The notes beneath the pieces were generated by a model that had not been told where the DNA came from, ran no database searches, and saw only the letters and a list, made by a program, of their open reading frames with translations. 64,000 nt of DNA, from the NCBI RefSeq assembly GCF_003986935.1, contig NZ_RJZE01000004.1, positions 186,001 through 250,000 of the forward strand, given 5' to 3'. This DNA comes from Paraburkholderia kururiensis JCM 10599 = LMG 19447. GTDB taxonomy: Bacteria > Pseudomonadota > Gammaproteobacteria > Burkholderiales > Burkholderiaceae. This document shows, piece by piece, positions 53,898 through 62,077 of this stretch; position 1 is the stretch's first letter; every line of letters begins with the position of its first letter. Both the position numbers and the translations under genes were made by a program.

Positions 53898-53965
53898 CAT
53901 GGTTCAGAAAGCGTCGGCCGATGCCGTTAATTGGACGTCGACGAGATGTCGATGGGATGTTGAGG

Positions 53966-54006
53966 AACATTGCTTTGCATTGCACCACGCGCTGCAAAGC
54001 AATGTT
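53966..54006. repeat. Long perfect inverted repeat upstream of sucA
   Basis: Arms AACATTGCTTTGCA (53966-53979) and TGCAAAGCAATGTT (53993-54006) are exact reverse complements with a 13-bp spacer. There is no adjacent T-run, and it lies 70 bp downstream of the typA terminator, so it is not a terminator. It sits about 55 bp upstream of the putative sucA -35. Confidence 0.85.
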
Positions 54007-54060
54007 GCGAATACCGAAAAGTGCTGACGCGACAGGCGTTTGCGGCGTATCTCGCGGCTA

Positions 54061-54087
54061 TTGGACGCATCCGATCTGTGCTATGCT
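54061..54087 (+). promoter_or_regulatory. Putative promoter of sucA-sucB-lpdA
   Basis: TTGGAC (54061-54066) and TATGCT (54082-54087) are good hexamers but with only 15 bp between them, so an activator binding upstream may be needed. Confidence 0.4.
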
Positions 54088-54218
54088 CCGCGGATGCCAG
54101 TTTTAGGTCCTTCCAAGCAAGACTTGATTCGCGCAATCCGCTAAACGGTCAGGCCGTGTCGCGGAAGGTTGAGTAACCCGCTATTTCTCGAGAAACTCGA
54201 AGAAAGGTGAGCGTAAAA

Positions 54219-57074
54219 ATGATGAAGCAATTCCAGCTGAACTCGTATCTGTTCGGCGGCAATGCTCCGTACGTCGAAGAATTGTACGAAGCATATCTCG
54301 ATAATCCGGCGTCAGTGCCCGAGAACTGGCGTGAATACTTCGATGCGCTACAGAACGTTCCCGCATCGGATGGCACATCGGCAAGCGACGTCGCCCACGG
54401 TCCCATCGTCGAGTCGTTTGCGCAGCGCGCGAAGGCCAATGCCTTCATCCCGCGCGAAGGCGGCGAAAACCTCGCCACGGCCCGCAAGCAGGTCCACGTC
54501 CAGACCCTCATCAGCGCCTATCGCTTCCTCGGCTCGCAATGGGCCAATCTCGATCCCCTGAAGCGTCGCGAGCGTCCCTCCATTCCCGAGCTCGAACCCG
54601 CGTTCTACGACTTCACCGAAGCGGACCTCGATCAGACCTACAGCGCAAGCAATCTGTACTTCGGCTTCGAGCAGGCGTCGCTGCGCGAGATCGTCAAGGG
54701 TCTGCGCGACACGTACTGCGGCACGATCGGCGCCGAGTTCATGTACATCAGCGACCCGGAACAGAAGCGCTGGTGGCAGGAGCGCCTCGAATCGATCCGC
54801 GCTACGCCGAATTTCACCGCCGACAAGAAGAAGCACATCCTGCAGCGCCTGACGGCCGGCGAAGGCCTCGAGCGTTATCTGCACACCAAGTACGTCGGCC
54901 AGAAGCGCTTCTCGCTGGAAGGCGGCGAGAGCTTCATCGCCTCCATGGACGAAGTGGTGCGCCACGGGGGCGCCAAGGGCGTGCAGGAAATCGTGATCGG
55001 CATGGCCCACCGCGGCCGTCTGAACGTGCTCGTGAACACGCTCGGCAAGATGCCGGCTGACCTCTTCGCCGAATTCGAAGGCAAGCACGTCGACGACCTG
55101 CCGGCAGGCGACGTCAAGTACCACAAGGGCTTCTCGTCGGACGTCGCCACCGAAGGCGGCCCGGTCCACCTGTCGCTCGCATTCAACCCGTCGCACCTCG
55201 AAATCGTCAACCCGGTGGTGGAAGGCTCGGCCAAGGCCCGCATGGACCGCCGCGGCGACGACGCCGGCCTCCAGGTGCTGCCGGTGCAGATCCACGGCGA
55301 CGCGGCCTTCGCAGGCCAGGGCGTCGTGATGGAAACGCTGAACCTCGCGCAAACGCGCGGCTACGGCACGCATGGCACGCTGCACATCGTCATCAACAAC
55401 CAGATCGGCTTCACGACTTCCGACCCGCGCGATGCGCGCTCCACGCTGTATTGCACGGACGTGGTGAAGATGATCGAGGCGCCGGTGCTCCACGTGAACG
55501 GCGACGACCCGGAAGCGGTCGTGCTCGCCACGCAGATCGCCATCGACTACCGCATGCAGTTCCACAAGGATGTCGTGATCGACATCGTGTGCTTCCGCAA
55601 GCTGGGTCACAACGAGCAGGACACGCCGGCCGTCACGCAGCCGCTGATGTACAAGAAGATCGCGCAGCACCCGGGCACCCGTGCGCTGTACGCCGAGAAG
55701 CTCGTGCAGCAGGGCGTGATTGGCGCCGACGACGCGGACGCCTACGTGAAGGCCTACCGCAAGGCCATGGACGACGGCCACCACACGGTCGACCCCGTGC
55801 TCTCGAACTACAAGAGCAAGTACGCGGTGGACTGGGTGCCGTTCCTGAACCGCAAGTGGACCGACGCGGCCGACACCGCTGTGCCGCTCGCCGAACTGAA
55901 GCGCCTCGGCGAACGCATCACGACGATTCCGGAGAACTTCAAGGTTCACCCGCTCGTCGAGCGCGTGATCAACGACCGTCGCGCCATGGGCCGCGGCGAA
56001 GCAGCGCTCGACTGGGGCATGGGCGAACACCTCGCATACGCGTCGCTTGTCGCTTCCGGCTACGCCGTGCGCCTCACGGGCCAGGACTCGGGCCGCGGCA
56101 CGTTCACGCACCGCCATGCCGTGCTGCATGACCAGAACCGCGAACGCTGGAACGACGGCACGTACATCCCGCTGCAGAATATCGCCGAAGGCCAGGCGAA
56201 GTTCACGGTGATCGACTCGGTGCTTTCCGAAGAAGCGGTGCTCGGCTTCGAGTACGGCTATTCGACTGCCGAGCCGAACACGCTCGTGGCATGGGAAGGC
56301 CAGTTCGGCGACTTCGCCAACGGCGCGCAGGTCGTGATCGACCAGTTCATCTCGTCGGGCGAAGTGAAGTGGGGCCGCGTGTCGGGTCTCACGATGCTGC
56401 TGCCGCACGGCTATGAAGGCCAGGGTCCGGAGCACTCGTCGGCGCGTATCGAGCGCTATCTGCAGCTGTGCGCCGAGCACAACATGCAGGTCGTGCAGCC
56501 CACCACGCCGGCGCAGATCTTCCACCTGCTGCGCCGCCAGATGATCCGCCTCTTCCGCAAGCCGCTCATCGTCTTCACGCCGAAGTCGCTGCTGCGCCAC
56601 AAGGAAGCCGTGTCGGACCTGTCGGAACTCGCGAAGGGCACGTTCCAGCCCGTGATCGGCGAAACCGATGCCTCCATCGACGCGAAGAAGGTCAAGCGCG
56701 TCGTGGTCTGCTCGGGCCGCGTGTACTACGACCTCGTCGCGCATCGCCGCGAAGCGAAGGCGGGTGACGTCGCGATCGTCCGTATCGAGCAGCTCTATCC
56801 GTTCGCGCACAAGCAGTTCGAAGCGGAAATCAAGAAGTATGACAACGCGACGGAAGTGGTGTGGGTGCAGGACGAGCCGCAGAATCAGGGCCCGTGGTTC
56901 TACATCGAGCACCACCTCAAGGAAGGCATGAGGGACGGCATGAAGCTCGCGTACAGCGGCCGTCCGGCTTCGGCTTCGCCGGCTGTGGGCTACTACGCGA
57001 AGCACTACGAACAGCAGAAGGCGCTCATCGAAGGCGCCTTCGGCCGGCTCAAGAGCGCGTCCATCGCGAAATAA
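54219..57074 (+). CDS. sucA: 2-oxoglutarate dehydrogenase E1 component
   Basis: This 951-aa thiamine-diphosphate-dependent E1 decarboxylates 2-oxoglutarate in the TCA cycle and passes the succinyl group to E2. The N terminus (MMKQFQLNSYLFGGNAPYVEEL) is the E2/E3-binding segment. The ThDP/Mg region has IHGDAAFAGQGVVMETLNLAQ and NNQIGFTT, and the pyrimidine domain has HLAYASLVASGYAVRLTGQDS. The start is ATG 54219, because AGGTGAG lies 7 nt upstream; a GTG at 54207 would fall inside that site. It is the first gene of sucA-sucB-lpdA. Confidence 0.97.
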   Translation: MMKQFQLNSYLFGGNAPYVEELYEAYLDNPASVPENWREYFDALQNVPASDGTSASDVAHGPIVESFAQRAKANAFIPREGGENLATARKQVHVQTLISAYRFLGSQWANLDPLKRRERPSIPELEPAFYDFTEADLDQTYSASNLYFGFEQASLREIVKGLRDTYCGTIGAEFMYISDPEQKRWWQERLESIRATPNFTADKKKHILQRLTAGEGLERYLHTKYVGQKRFSLEGGESFIASMDEVVRHGGAKGVQEIVIGMAHRGRLNVLVNTLGKMPADLFAEFEGKHVDDLPAGDVKYHKGFSSDVATEGGPVHLSLAFNPSHLEIVNPVVEGSAKARMDRRGDDAGLQVLPVQIHGDAAFAGQGVVMETLNLAQTRGYGTHGTLHIVINNQIGFTTSDPRDARSTLYCTDVVKMIEAPVLHVNGDDPEAVVLATQIAIDYRMQFHKDVVIDIVCFRKLGHNEQDTPAVTQPLMYKKIAQHPGTRALYAEKLVQQGVIGADDADAYVKAYRKAMDDGHHTVDPVLSNYKSKYAVDWVPFLNRKWTDAADTAVPLAELKRLGERITTIPENFKVHPLVERVINDRRAMGRGEAALDWGMGEHLAYASLVASGYAVRLTGQDSGRGTFTHRHAVLHDQNRERWNDGTYIPLQNIAEGQAKFTVIDSVLSEEAVLGFEYGYSTAEPNTLVAWEGQFGDFANGAQVVIDQFISSGEVKWGRVSGLTMLLPHGYEGQGPEHSSARIERYLQLCAEHNMQVVQPTTPAQIFHLLRRQMIRLFRKPLIVFTPKSLLRHKEAVSDLSELAKGTFQPVIGETDASIDAKKVKRVVVCSGRVYYDLVAHRREAKAGDVAIVRIEQLYPFAHKQFEAEIKKYDNATEVVWVQDEPQNQGPWFYIEHHLKEGMRDGMKLAYSGRPASASPAVGYYAKHYEQQKALIEGAFGRLKSASIAK

Positions 57075-57089
57075 AGATTGAGCGGACCG

Positions 57090-57113
57090 GGAAAGCGTGC
57101 AGGCGCTTTCCCG
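57090..57113 (+). other. Intercistronic hairpin between sucA and sucB
   Basis: A 9-bp perfect stem (GGGAAAGCG / CGCTTTCCC) with a 6-nt loop lies 15 bp after the sucA stop. There is no U-tract, so it is probably an mRNA stabiliser or processing element rather than a terminator. Confidence 0.5.
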
Positions 57114-57191
57114 CGCTTTGTTGCGCGCTTCATCCCGCGCATTGCCCGCCCGGTCCGCCGTACACGACATACACGTATTCAGGAAAATCAC

Positions 57192-58475
57192 ATGGCTATT
57201 GTTGAAGTCAAGGTTCCCCAGCTTTCCGAGTCGGTTTCGGAAGCCACCATGCTGCAGTGGAAGAAGAAGCCGGGCGAAGCTGTTGCCCAGGACGAAATCC
57301 TCATCGAGCTCGAAACCGACAAGGTCGTGCTCGAAGTGCCGGCGCCCGCTGCCGGCGTGCTCGCGCAGATCGTCAAGAACGACGGCGACACCGTGGTGGC
57401 CGATGAAGTCATCGCGAAGATCGATACCGAAGGCAAGGCAGGCGCCGCAGCGGTGGAAGCCGAAGTGAAGCCGGCACCGGCCGCTACGGCTGCCGCTCCG
57501 GCCGCCGCGCAACCCGCGGCGGCTGCCACGGCATCTTCGAGCGCCGTTGCCTCGCCCGCTGCGGCGAAGTTGATGGCCGAGAAGAGCCTCGCCGCAGGTG
57601 ACGTGGCCGGTACCGGCCGCGACGGCCGCATCACGAAGGGCGACGTGCTTGGCGCGGGCGCGCCGGCCGCCAAGGCGGCACCGGCTGCCGCACCCGCTGC
57701 GCCCGCAGCGCGTCAGGCGAAGCCCTCGCTGCCCGACGTCAAGTCGCCGGCATCGGCCGAAACGTGGCTCAACAACCGTCCGGAGCAGCGCGTGCCGATG
57801 TCGCGCCTGCGCGCACGTATCGCGGAGCGTCTGCTCGAGTCGCAGCAGACCAACGCCATCCTGACCACGTTCAACGAGGTCAACATGGCGCCGGTCATGG
57901 ACCTGCGCAACAAGTACAAGGACAAGTTCGAGAAGGAACACGGCGTGAAGCTCGGCTTCATGTCGTTCTTCGTGAAGGCGGCTGTGCACGCGCTCAAGAA
58001 GTTCCCGCTCGTGAACGCGTCGATCGACGGTAACGACATCGTCTATCACGGCTACTTCGACATCGGTATCGCCGTGGGCTCGCCGCGCGGTCTCGTGGTG
58101 CCCATCCTGCGCAACGCCGACCAGATGAGCCTTGCCGACATCGAGAAGAAGATTGCCGAGTTCGGCCAGAAGGCGAAGGACGGCAAGCTTTCCATCGAGG
58201 AAATGACGGGCGGTACGTTCTCGATCTCGAACGGCGGCGTGTTCGGTTCGATGCTCTCCACCCCGATCATCAACCCGCCGCAGTCCGCGATTCTCGGCGT
58301 GCACGCCACCAAGGAACGCGCGGTGGTGGAGAACGGCCAGATCGTGATCCGCCCGATGAACTATCTGGCGCTCTCGTACGACCACCGGATCATCGACGGC
58401 CGCGAAGCGGTGCTCTCGCTCGTCGCCATGAAGGACGCGCTGGAAGATCCGGCTCGCCTGCTGCTCGACCTGTAA
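57192..58475 (+). CDS. sucB: 2-oxoglutarate dehydrogenase E2, dihydrolipoamide succinyltransferase
   Basis: This is the 427-aa core of the 2-oxoglutarate dehydrogenase complex. The lipoyl domain (1-75) has the lipoylated Lys44 in [11 protein letters not shown]. An Ala/Pro-rich hinge (about 85-120) leads to the E1/E3-binding domain ([20 protein letters not shown]...[10 protein letters not shown]) and another flexible linker. The catalytic acyltransferase domain (190-427) has the active-site motif [11 protein letters not shown]. The upstream in-frame frame from 57078 lacks similarity, so ATG 57192 is used. Confidence 0.97.
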   Translation: MAIVEVKVPQLSESVSEATMLQWKKKPGEAVAQDEILIELETDKVVLEVPAPAAGVLAQIVKNDGDTVVADEVIAKIDTEGKAGAAAVEAEVKPAPAATAAAPAAAQPAAAATASSSAVASPAAAKLMAEKSLAAGDVAGTGRDGRITKGDVLGAGAPAAKAAPAAAPAAPAARQAKPSLPDVKSPASAETWLNNRPEQRVPMSRLRARIAERLLESQQTNAILTTFNEVNMAPVMDLRNKYKDKFEKEHGVKLGFMSFFVKAAVHALKKFPLVNASIDGNDIVYHGYFDIGIAVGSPRGLVVPILRNADQMSLADIEKKIAEFGQKAKDGKLSIEEMTGGTFSISNGGVFGSMLSTPIINPPQSAILGVHATKERAVVENGQIVIRPMNYLALSYDHRIIDGREAVLSLVAMKDALEDPARLLLDL

Positions 58476-58498
58476 TCGCCTGCATTGACTGCATCGAA

Positions 58499-58530
58499 GC
58501 GCCCGGTGCGCCGCAAGGCGCCGCGGGCGC
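58499..58530 (+). other. Intercistronic hairpin between sucB and lpdA
   Basis: Arms GCGCCCG (58499-58505) and CGGGCGC (58524-58530) enclose a second GC-rich fold. There is no U-tract. It parallels the hairpin at the sucA-sucB junction. Confidence 0.45.
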
Positions 58531-58599
58531 GTCCATGACGCACCGAACGGACGTGATGGGCGCGCCCCGCGCAAGGCGCTTCATATCGAAAGGATTCTT

Positions 58600-60030
58600 A
58601 TGTCCAAGGAATTTGACGTCGTCGTGATCGGTGCCGGTCCCGGCGGCTATATCGCCGCGATTCGCGCCGCCCAGCTCGGCAAGACGGTTGCGTGCATCGA
58701 GAAGTGGAAGAACCCCGCCGGCGCGTTGAAGCTCGGCGGTACGTGCCTGAACGTGGGCTGCATTCCGTCGAAGGCGCTGCTTGCGTCGTCGGAAGAATTC
58801 GAGAACGCCCAGCATCACCTTGTCGACCACGGCATCAGCGTGTCGGACGTCAAGATCGACGTCACGAAGATGATGGCCCGCAAGGAAGGCATCGTCGAAA
58901 AGATGACGAAGGGCATCGAGTTCCTGTTCCGCAAGAACAAGATCACGTGGCTCAAGGGCCACGGCAAGTTCACGGGCCGCACCGACGCCGGCGTGCAGAT
59001 CGAAGTGAGCGGCGAAGGCGAAACCGAAGTGGTCACGGCGAAGAACGTGATCATCGCCACGGGTTCGAAGGCGCGCCACCTGCCGAACGTGCCGGTGGAC
59101 AACAAGATCGTGGCCGACAACGAAGGCGCGCTCTCGTTCGACGCCGTGCCGAAGAAGCTCGCCGTGATCGGCGCGGGCGTGATCGGCCTCGAGCTGGGTT
59201 CGGTGTGGCGGCGTCTGGGCGCGGAAGTGACTGTGCTCGAAGCGCTGCCCGAATTCCTCGCGGCTGCCGACCAGGCGCTCGCCAAGGAAGCGGCCAAGCA
59301 GTTCAAGAAGCAGGGTCTCGACATTCATCTCAGCGTGAAGATCGGCGAAGTGAAGGCGACGGCCAAGGGCGTCACCATCGCCTACGCGGACAAGGACGGC
59401 AACGCGCAGACGCTCGAAGCCGACCGTCTGATCGTCTCGATCGGCCGCGTGCCGAACACGGACAACCTCGGCCTCGAAGCCATCGGCCTCAAGACGAACG
59501 AGCGCGGCTTCATCGACGTGGATGCGCACTGCGCGACGTCCGTGCCGAACGTGTACGCGATCGGCGACGTGGTGCGCGGCCCGATGCTCGCGCACAAGGC
59601 CGAAGACGAAGGCGTGCTGGTGGCCGAAGTGATCGACGGCCAGAAGCCGCACATCGACTACAACTGCATTCCGTGGGTGATCTACACCGAGCCGGAAATC
59701 GCGTGGGTCGGCAAGACGGAGCAGCAGCTGAAGGCCGAAGGCCGCGAGATCAAGACGGGCCAGTTCCCGTTCCTCGCCAACGGCCGCGCGCTCGGCATCA
59801 ACAAGGCGGACGGTTTCGTCAAGATGATCGCCGACGCGAAGACCGACGAACTGCTCGGCGTGCACATCATCTCGGCCAACGCGTCGGACCTGATCGCCGA
59901 AGCCGTGGTCGCGATGGAGTTCAAGGCGGCGTCCGAAGACATCGGTCGCATCTGCCATCCGCACCCGTCGCTTTCCGAAGTGATGCGCGAAGCGGCGCTC
60001 GCCGTCGACAAGCGCGCGCTGAACATGTAA
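58600..60030 (+). CDS. lpdA: Dihydrolipoamide dehydrogenase (E3)
   Basis: This 476-aa FAD-dependent disulfide oxidoreductase reoxidises the lipoyl groups of E2. The FAD GxGxxG motif is [20 protein letters not shown] (9-28). The redox-active Cys49 and Cys54 are in [15 protein letters not shown], the NAD-binding motif is [19 protein letters not shown], and the C-terminal His-Glu pair is in [11 protein letters not shown]. It is the third gene of the operon and is followed by a degenerate tandem repeat and a terminator. Confidence 0.97.
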   Translation: MSKEFDVVVIGAGPGGYIAAIRAAQLGKTVACIEKWKNPAGALKLGGTCLNVGCIPSKALLASSEEFENAQHHLVDHGISVSDVKIDVTKMMARKEGIVEKMTKGIEFLFRKNKITWLKGHGKFTGRTDAGVQIEVSGEGETEVVTAKNVIIATGSKARHLPNVPVDNKIVADNEGALSFDAVPKKLAVIGAGVIGLELGSVWRRLGAEVTVLEALPEFLAAADQALAKEAAKQFKKQGLDIHLSVKIGEVKATAKGVTIAYADKDGNAQTLEADRLIVSIGRVPNTDNLGLEAIGLKTNERGFIDVDAHCATSVPNVYAIGDVVRGPMLAHKAEDEGVLVAEVIDGQKPHIDYNCIPWVIYTEPEIAWVGKTEQQLKAEGREIKTGQFPFLANGRALGINKADGFVKMIADAKTDELLGVHIISANASDLIAEAVVAMEFKAASEDIGRICHPHPSLSEVMREAALAVDKRALNM

Positions 60031-60035
60031 TGACG

Positions 60036-60102
60036 CCGGCTGCTTCAAACCGGCTTCAAGCCGGCCGCTTGAAGTCGGCTGCATGAAGCCGGTCTCATAA
60101 AG
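60036..60102 (+). repeat. Degenerate 14-bp tandem repeat after lpdA
   Basis: Five imperfect units of the type CCGGCTGCTTGAAG (60036-60049, a shortened 11-bp copy 60050-60060, 60061-60074, 60075-60088, 60089-60102) follow the lpdA stop directly. They end just before the operon terminator. Adjacent units can pair with each other (CTTCAAG/CTTGAAG). Confidence 0.7.
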
Positions 60103-60110
60103 CAGGCTAC

Positions 60111-60150
60111 GAAGGCGGGCAGGGTGCGAATCCCTCCCGCCTTCTTTCTT
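60111..60150 (+). terminator. Rho-independent terminator of sucA-sucB-lpdA
   Basis: A 9-bp stem (GAAGGCGGG at 60111-60119, CCCGCCTTC at 60136-60144) with a further AGGG/CCCT pairing inside is followed by TTTCTT. It lies 12 bp before zapE, which must then have readthrough or its own promoter. Confidence 0.75.
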
Positions 60151-60161
60151 ACCGTTGCACG

Positions 60162-61259
60162 ATGAACGTCACCGAGTACTACGAAAACGAACTGCGGACG
60201 CGCGGTTACCAGTCGGACGCCGCCCAGCGTGCCGCCGTGGACCGTCTGCAGCGGTGCTATGAAGAGTGGGTCGCCTACAAGGCGCGCCGCTCGAACGCTT
60301 TCAAGAAGCTCATCATCCATCCGGACTTGCCGCGCGGCGTGTACATGTGGGGCGGCGTGGGGCGCGGCAAGAGCTTTCTCATGGACAGCTTCTATGCCGT
60401 GGTGCCCGTGCAGCGCAAGACGCGTCTGCATTTCCACGAGTTCATGCGCGAAGTGCACCGCGAACTCGAAGAACTGAAGGGCCAGGCCGATCCGCTCGAT
60501 GAACTCGCGCGGCGTATCGCGAGGCGCTACCGCCTCATCTGTTTCGACGAATTTCACGTCTCCGACATCGCGGACGCGATGATCCTGTACCGTCTGCTCG
60601 ACCGGCTCTTCACGAACGGCGTGCAGTTCGTGATGACCTCCAACTACGCGCCCGATACGCTGTACCCCGACGGATTGCATCGCGACCGCATGCTGCCCGC
60701 CATCGAGCTCATCAAGGCGAAGCTCGACGTGATCAACGTGGATGCGGGCGTGGACTACCGGCAGCGCACGCTCGCCCAGGTGCAGGTCTACCACACACCG
60801 CTCGGTGCGGCGGCAGACCGCGCGTTGCGCCACGCTTACGGCGAACTCGCTGCGGTGCCTGACGAAAGCCCGATCCTGCACATCGAAAAGCGCGAGATCA
60901 AGGCGCTGCGCCGCGCGGACGGCGTCGTATGGTTCGACTTCGCGACGCTATGCGGCGGCCCGCGCTCGCAGAACGACTACCTCGAACTGGCGAGCCGCTT
61001 TCATGCGGTGATTCTTTCCGACGTGCCGCAGATGACGCCGCGCATGGCCTCCGAAGCACGCCGCTTCACGTGGCTCATCGACGTGTTCTACGACCACAAG
61101 GTGAAGCTCTTGATGTCGGCCGCCGTGAGGGCCGAGGAACTCTACATCGAAGGCCCGATGGCCAACGAATTTACGCGCACCGTGTCGCGTATCGTGGAGA
61201 TGCAATCGAAGGAATATCTCGACACGCCGCGCCGGCTTGTCGATACGTCGCTCACCTGA
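60162..61259 (+). CDS. zapE: Cell division ATPase ZapE / AFG1 family
   Basis: This 365-aa AFG1-type P-loop ATPase corresponds to ZapE, which associates with the Z ring in E. coli under stress or low oxygen. Walker A GGVGRGKSF is at 64-72, Walker B is in LICFDEFHVSDIADAM, and sensor-1-like TSNYAPDTLY and the C-terminal FDFATLCGGPRSQNDYLELA are family hallmarks. The ATG at 60162 gives MNVTEYYENELRTRGY. It lies downstream of the 2-oxoglutarate dehydrogenase operon. Confidence 0.94.
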   Translation: MNVTEYYENELRTRGYQSDAAQRAAVDRLQRCYEEWVAYKARRSNAFKKLIIHPDLPRGVYMWGGVGRGKSFLMDSFYAVVPVQRKTRLHFHEFMREVHRELEELKGQADPLDELARRIARRYRLICFDEFHVSDIADAMILYRLLDRLFTNGVQFVMTSNYAPDTLYPDGLHRDRMLPAIELIKAKLDVINVDAGVDYRQRTLAQVQVYHTPLGAAADRALRHAYGELAAVPDESPILHIEKREIKALRRADGVVWFDFATLCGGPRSQNDYLELASRFHAVILSDVPQMTPRMASEARRFTWLIDVFYDHKVKLLMSAAVRAEELYIEGPMANEFTRTVSRIVEMQSKEYLDTPRRLVDTSLT

Positions 61260-61309
61260 ACGCGTGAAATCGCGAGTTCACGCTGAGCGCAGTCAGGCAT
61301 TACGCGAAG

Positions 61310-61338
61310 AAGGTTGCGGGCCTTGCACCCGCAACCTT
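61310..61338. terminator. Hairpin between zapE and the DUF2147 gene
   Basis: There is a perfect 11-bp stem (AAGGTTGCGGG at 61310-61320, CCCGCAACCTT at 61328-61338) with a 7-nt loop between convergent genes. There is no strong U-tract on either strand. Confidence 0.6.
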
Positions 61339-61360
61339 GCGTGACGCGATCCCTTCCAGC

Positions 61361-61846
61361 TTATTGCTGCCGGACCCACGTCTGCGAGCGCCCGAGCAGC
61401 GACACGCCGATATAGCCGCGCACCACGAGCTTCTGCCCGCCGTCCTCGAGGTGCATCTTGCACTTGTAGACCTTGCCGTTCTCGGGGTCCAGGATGCGGC
61501 CGCCGTCCCACTTGTCACCGTCCTTCTTCAGGTCGTTGAGGATCGTCATGCCGAGAATCAGCTGGTTCTTGCGCGAGTCCGTGCATTCGGTGCAGCGGCG
61601 GTCTGGCGAATCGGCCGGGTTGAGGCCCTTGATCACCTTGCCCGACAGCGTGCCGTCGCCGTCCTGCGTAATCTGCACGAGCGCCTTGGGCTGGCCCGTG
61701 TGATCGTCGATGGTTTGCCAGACGCCGACGGGGGTGTCGGTCTGCGCCATGGCGCTCATGGCGCCGGTGAGCAGGACACCTGCAAGCGCAGCCTGTCGGA
61801 TGGTGTTGAGCGCGACGGAGCGCGCACGTTGGGTCATGCGGATCAT
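61361..61846 (-). CDS. DUF2147 secreted protein
   Basis: This 161-aa exported protein of the DUF2147 family has a lipocalin-like small beta barrel. The signal peptide ends near AMA-QTDTP (about residue 34). The mature protein starts VGVWQTIDDHTGQPKALVQI, the typical DUF2147 opening, and continues through GKVIKGLNPADSPDRRC. Two cysteines (RRCTEC) could form a disulfide or bind a ligand, and the end YIGVSLLGRSQTWVR is conserved in the family. The function of the family is unknown. ATG 61846 is chosen for its AGGAGG ribosome-binding site at ideal spacing. Confidence 0.88.
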   Translation of the reverse strand: MIRMTQRARSVALNTIRQAALAGVLLTGAMSAMAQTDTPVGVWQTIDDHTGQPKALVQITQDGDGTLSGKVIKGLNPADSPDRRCTECTDSRKNQLILGMTILNDLKKDGDKWDGGRILDPENGKVYKCKMHLEDGGQKLVVRGYIGVSLLGRSQTWVRQQ

Positions 61847-62077
61847 TGTCTTCCTCCTGAGTAAGAGTCGTCGCGAATGCCCGCCATGAGAGGTGTTTGA
61901 GGGTGCTTCGGGCGGCGGGTTTTCGCGCGGCGTCGTATGCATCGACAGGCGACGCCTTGCCTGTTTCCAGCGACCGGTTATCGATCGTTCGATCGCGAAC
62001 CGAAAGGGCAGGATACGTGAAAGCACGCCGCGCGTTTGCGAGTAAAACCTCTAGTCGCAGGCACTCGCGGCGCGCAT

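Larger units (their letters stand above)
53898..54218. other. Intergenic control region upstream of sucA
   Basis: This stretch of about 320 bp has no gene. It contains a 14-bp perfect inverted repeat (53966-54006), a possible promoter (54061-54087) and a leader of about 125 nt ending in an ideal Shine-Dalgarno (AGGTGAG at 54205-54211). Confidence 0.65.

Noticed and set aside
54348..58574. A 1408-codon minus-strand open frame antisense to sucA and sucB
   Set aside because: The plus strand encodes unmistakable SucA and SucB. The antisense product is His/Arg/Val-rich without any family, which is the usual GC-driven mirror of a highly expressed gene.
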